This document shows positions 5,299-5,361 of a stretch of DNA of 5,361 nt, in pieces. Made by a program: the position numbers and the translations under genes. The stretch comes from JARRLC01 sp050290865 (GTDB lineage: Bacteria; Pseudomonadota; Alphaproteobacteria; Rhizobiales; Rhodomicrobiaceae): positions 1 to 5,361 of the forward strand of contig JBNKIW010000111.1 of the NCBI GenBank assembly GCA_050290865.1, read 5' to 3'. Position 1 is the first letter of the stretch; each line of letters opens with the position of its first letter. Below the pieces are notes generated by a model, which was not told the origin of the DNA, searched no databases, and saw only the letters and a list, made by a program, of their open reading frames with translations.

Positions 5299-5361
5299 TC
5301 ATAAATCGCTAAGACGGCGTCCTTTCACGCGGCGCTGGTGAACTTCGGATTTGGTCCACAC
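5299..5361 (-). CDS. Possible C-terminal end of a minus-strand gene (partial)
   Basis: Read from the right edge on the minus strand, the frame gives VWTKSEVHQRR, nine more residues ending RRLSDL, and then TGA at 5301-5299. The piece is strongly basic. Support comes from position: a stem-loop lies just after the stop, and the strong + strand terminator at 5180-5213 fits a convergent layout. I do not recognise the sequence, and twenty open codons could be chance. Confidence 0.25.
   Translation of the reverse strand: MWTKSEVHQRRVKGRRLSDL

Noticed and set aside
5343..5358. GGTCCACA near the right edge resembles half of the TetR operator.
   Set aside because: The left half (CTTCGG) does not match TGGACC, so only a six-base half-site is present, which is common by chance.

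Overview
The window is a 5.4 kb piece of a GC-rich bacterial chromosome. The codon use, the short Ptsbinding_2-type PstS and the TetR/AhpD-like pair fit an alphaproteobacterium, possibly a sphingomonad. That placement is inference from style, as no rRNA or other marker is present.

Layout: (1) Bases 1-33 hold the last ten codons of a + strand gene that starts outside the window. (2) Bases 34-165 are a short convergent spacer with three GC-rich hairpins. (3) Bases 166-3529, all on the minus strand, hold a complete high-affinity phosphate ABC transporter operon, transcribed right to left as pstS-pstC-pstA-pstB. Every gene overlaps the next (32, 8 and 4 nt), so there is no spacer inside the operon. 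No phoU or phoB follows pstB. (4) Bases 3530-3839 are the divergent control region between pstS and a TetR-family gene. It holds a 16-bp TetR-type operator (TGGACC-N4-GGTCCA), a separate 18-bp perfect palindrome, and a possible 28-codon small ORF with a strong Shine-Dalgarno. (5) Bases 3840-4415 (+) encode a 191-aa TetR regulator of the 'GCLL' cysteine type. (6) Bases 4416-4526 hold a second copy of the same operator, here a perfect 16-bp palindrome. (7) Bases 4527-5108 (+) encode a 193-aa AhpD-like / carboxymuconolactone-decarboxylase-fold protein with the E-x11-CxxC-x3-H redox site. (8) A strong intrinsic terminator follows at 5180-5213. After it come a second hairpin and what may be the 3' end of a minus-strand gene running in from the right edge.

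How the genes work together: PstS binds phosphate in the periplasm, PstC and PstA form the inner-membrane channel, and PstB drives transport with ATP. The right half looks like a self-contained stress module. The TetR repressor probably binds one operator before its own gene and the matching one before the AhpD-like gene. When a reactive compound is sensed, possibly through Cys100, both genes would be released. I see no mobile element, CRISPR array, rRNA or tRNA. The most interesting items are the paired operators with a cysteine-bearing TetR, the unexplained 18-bp palindrome, and the small ORF overlapping the first operator. Nothing here amounts to a clearly new class of system.
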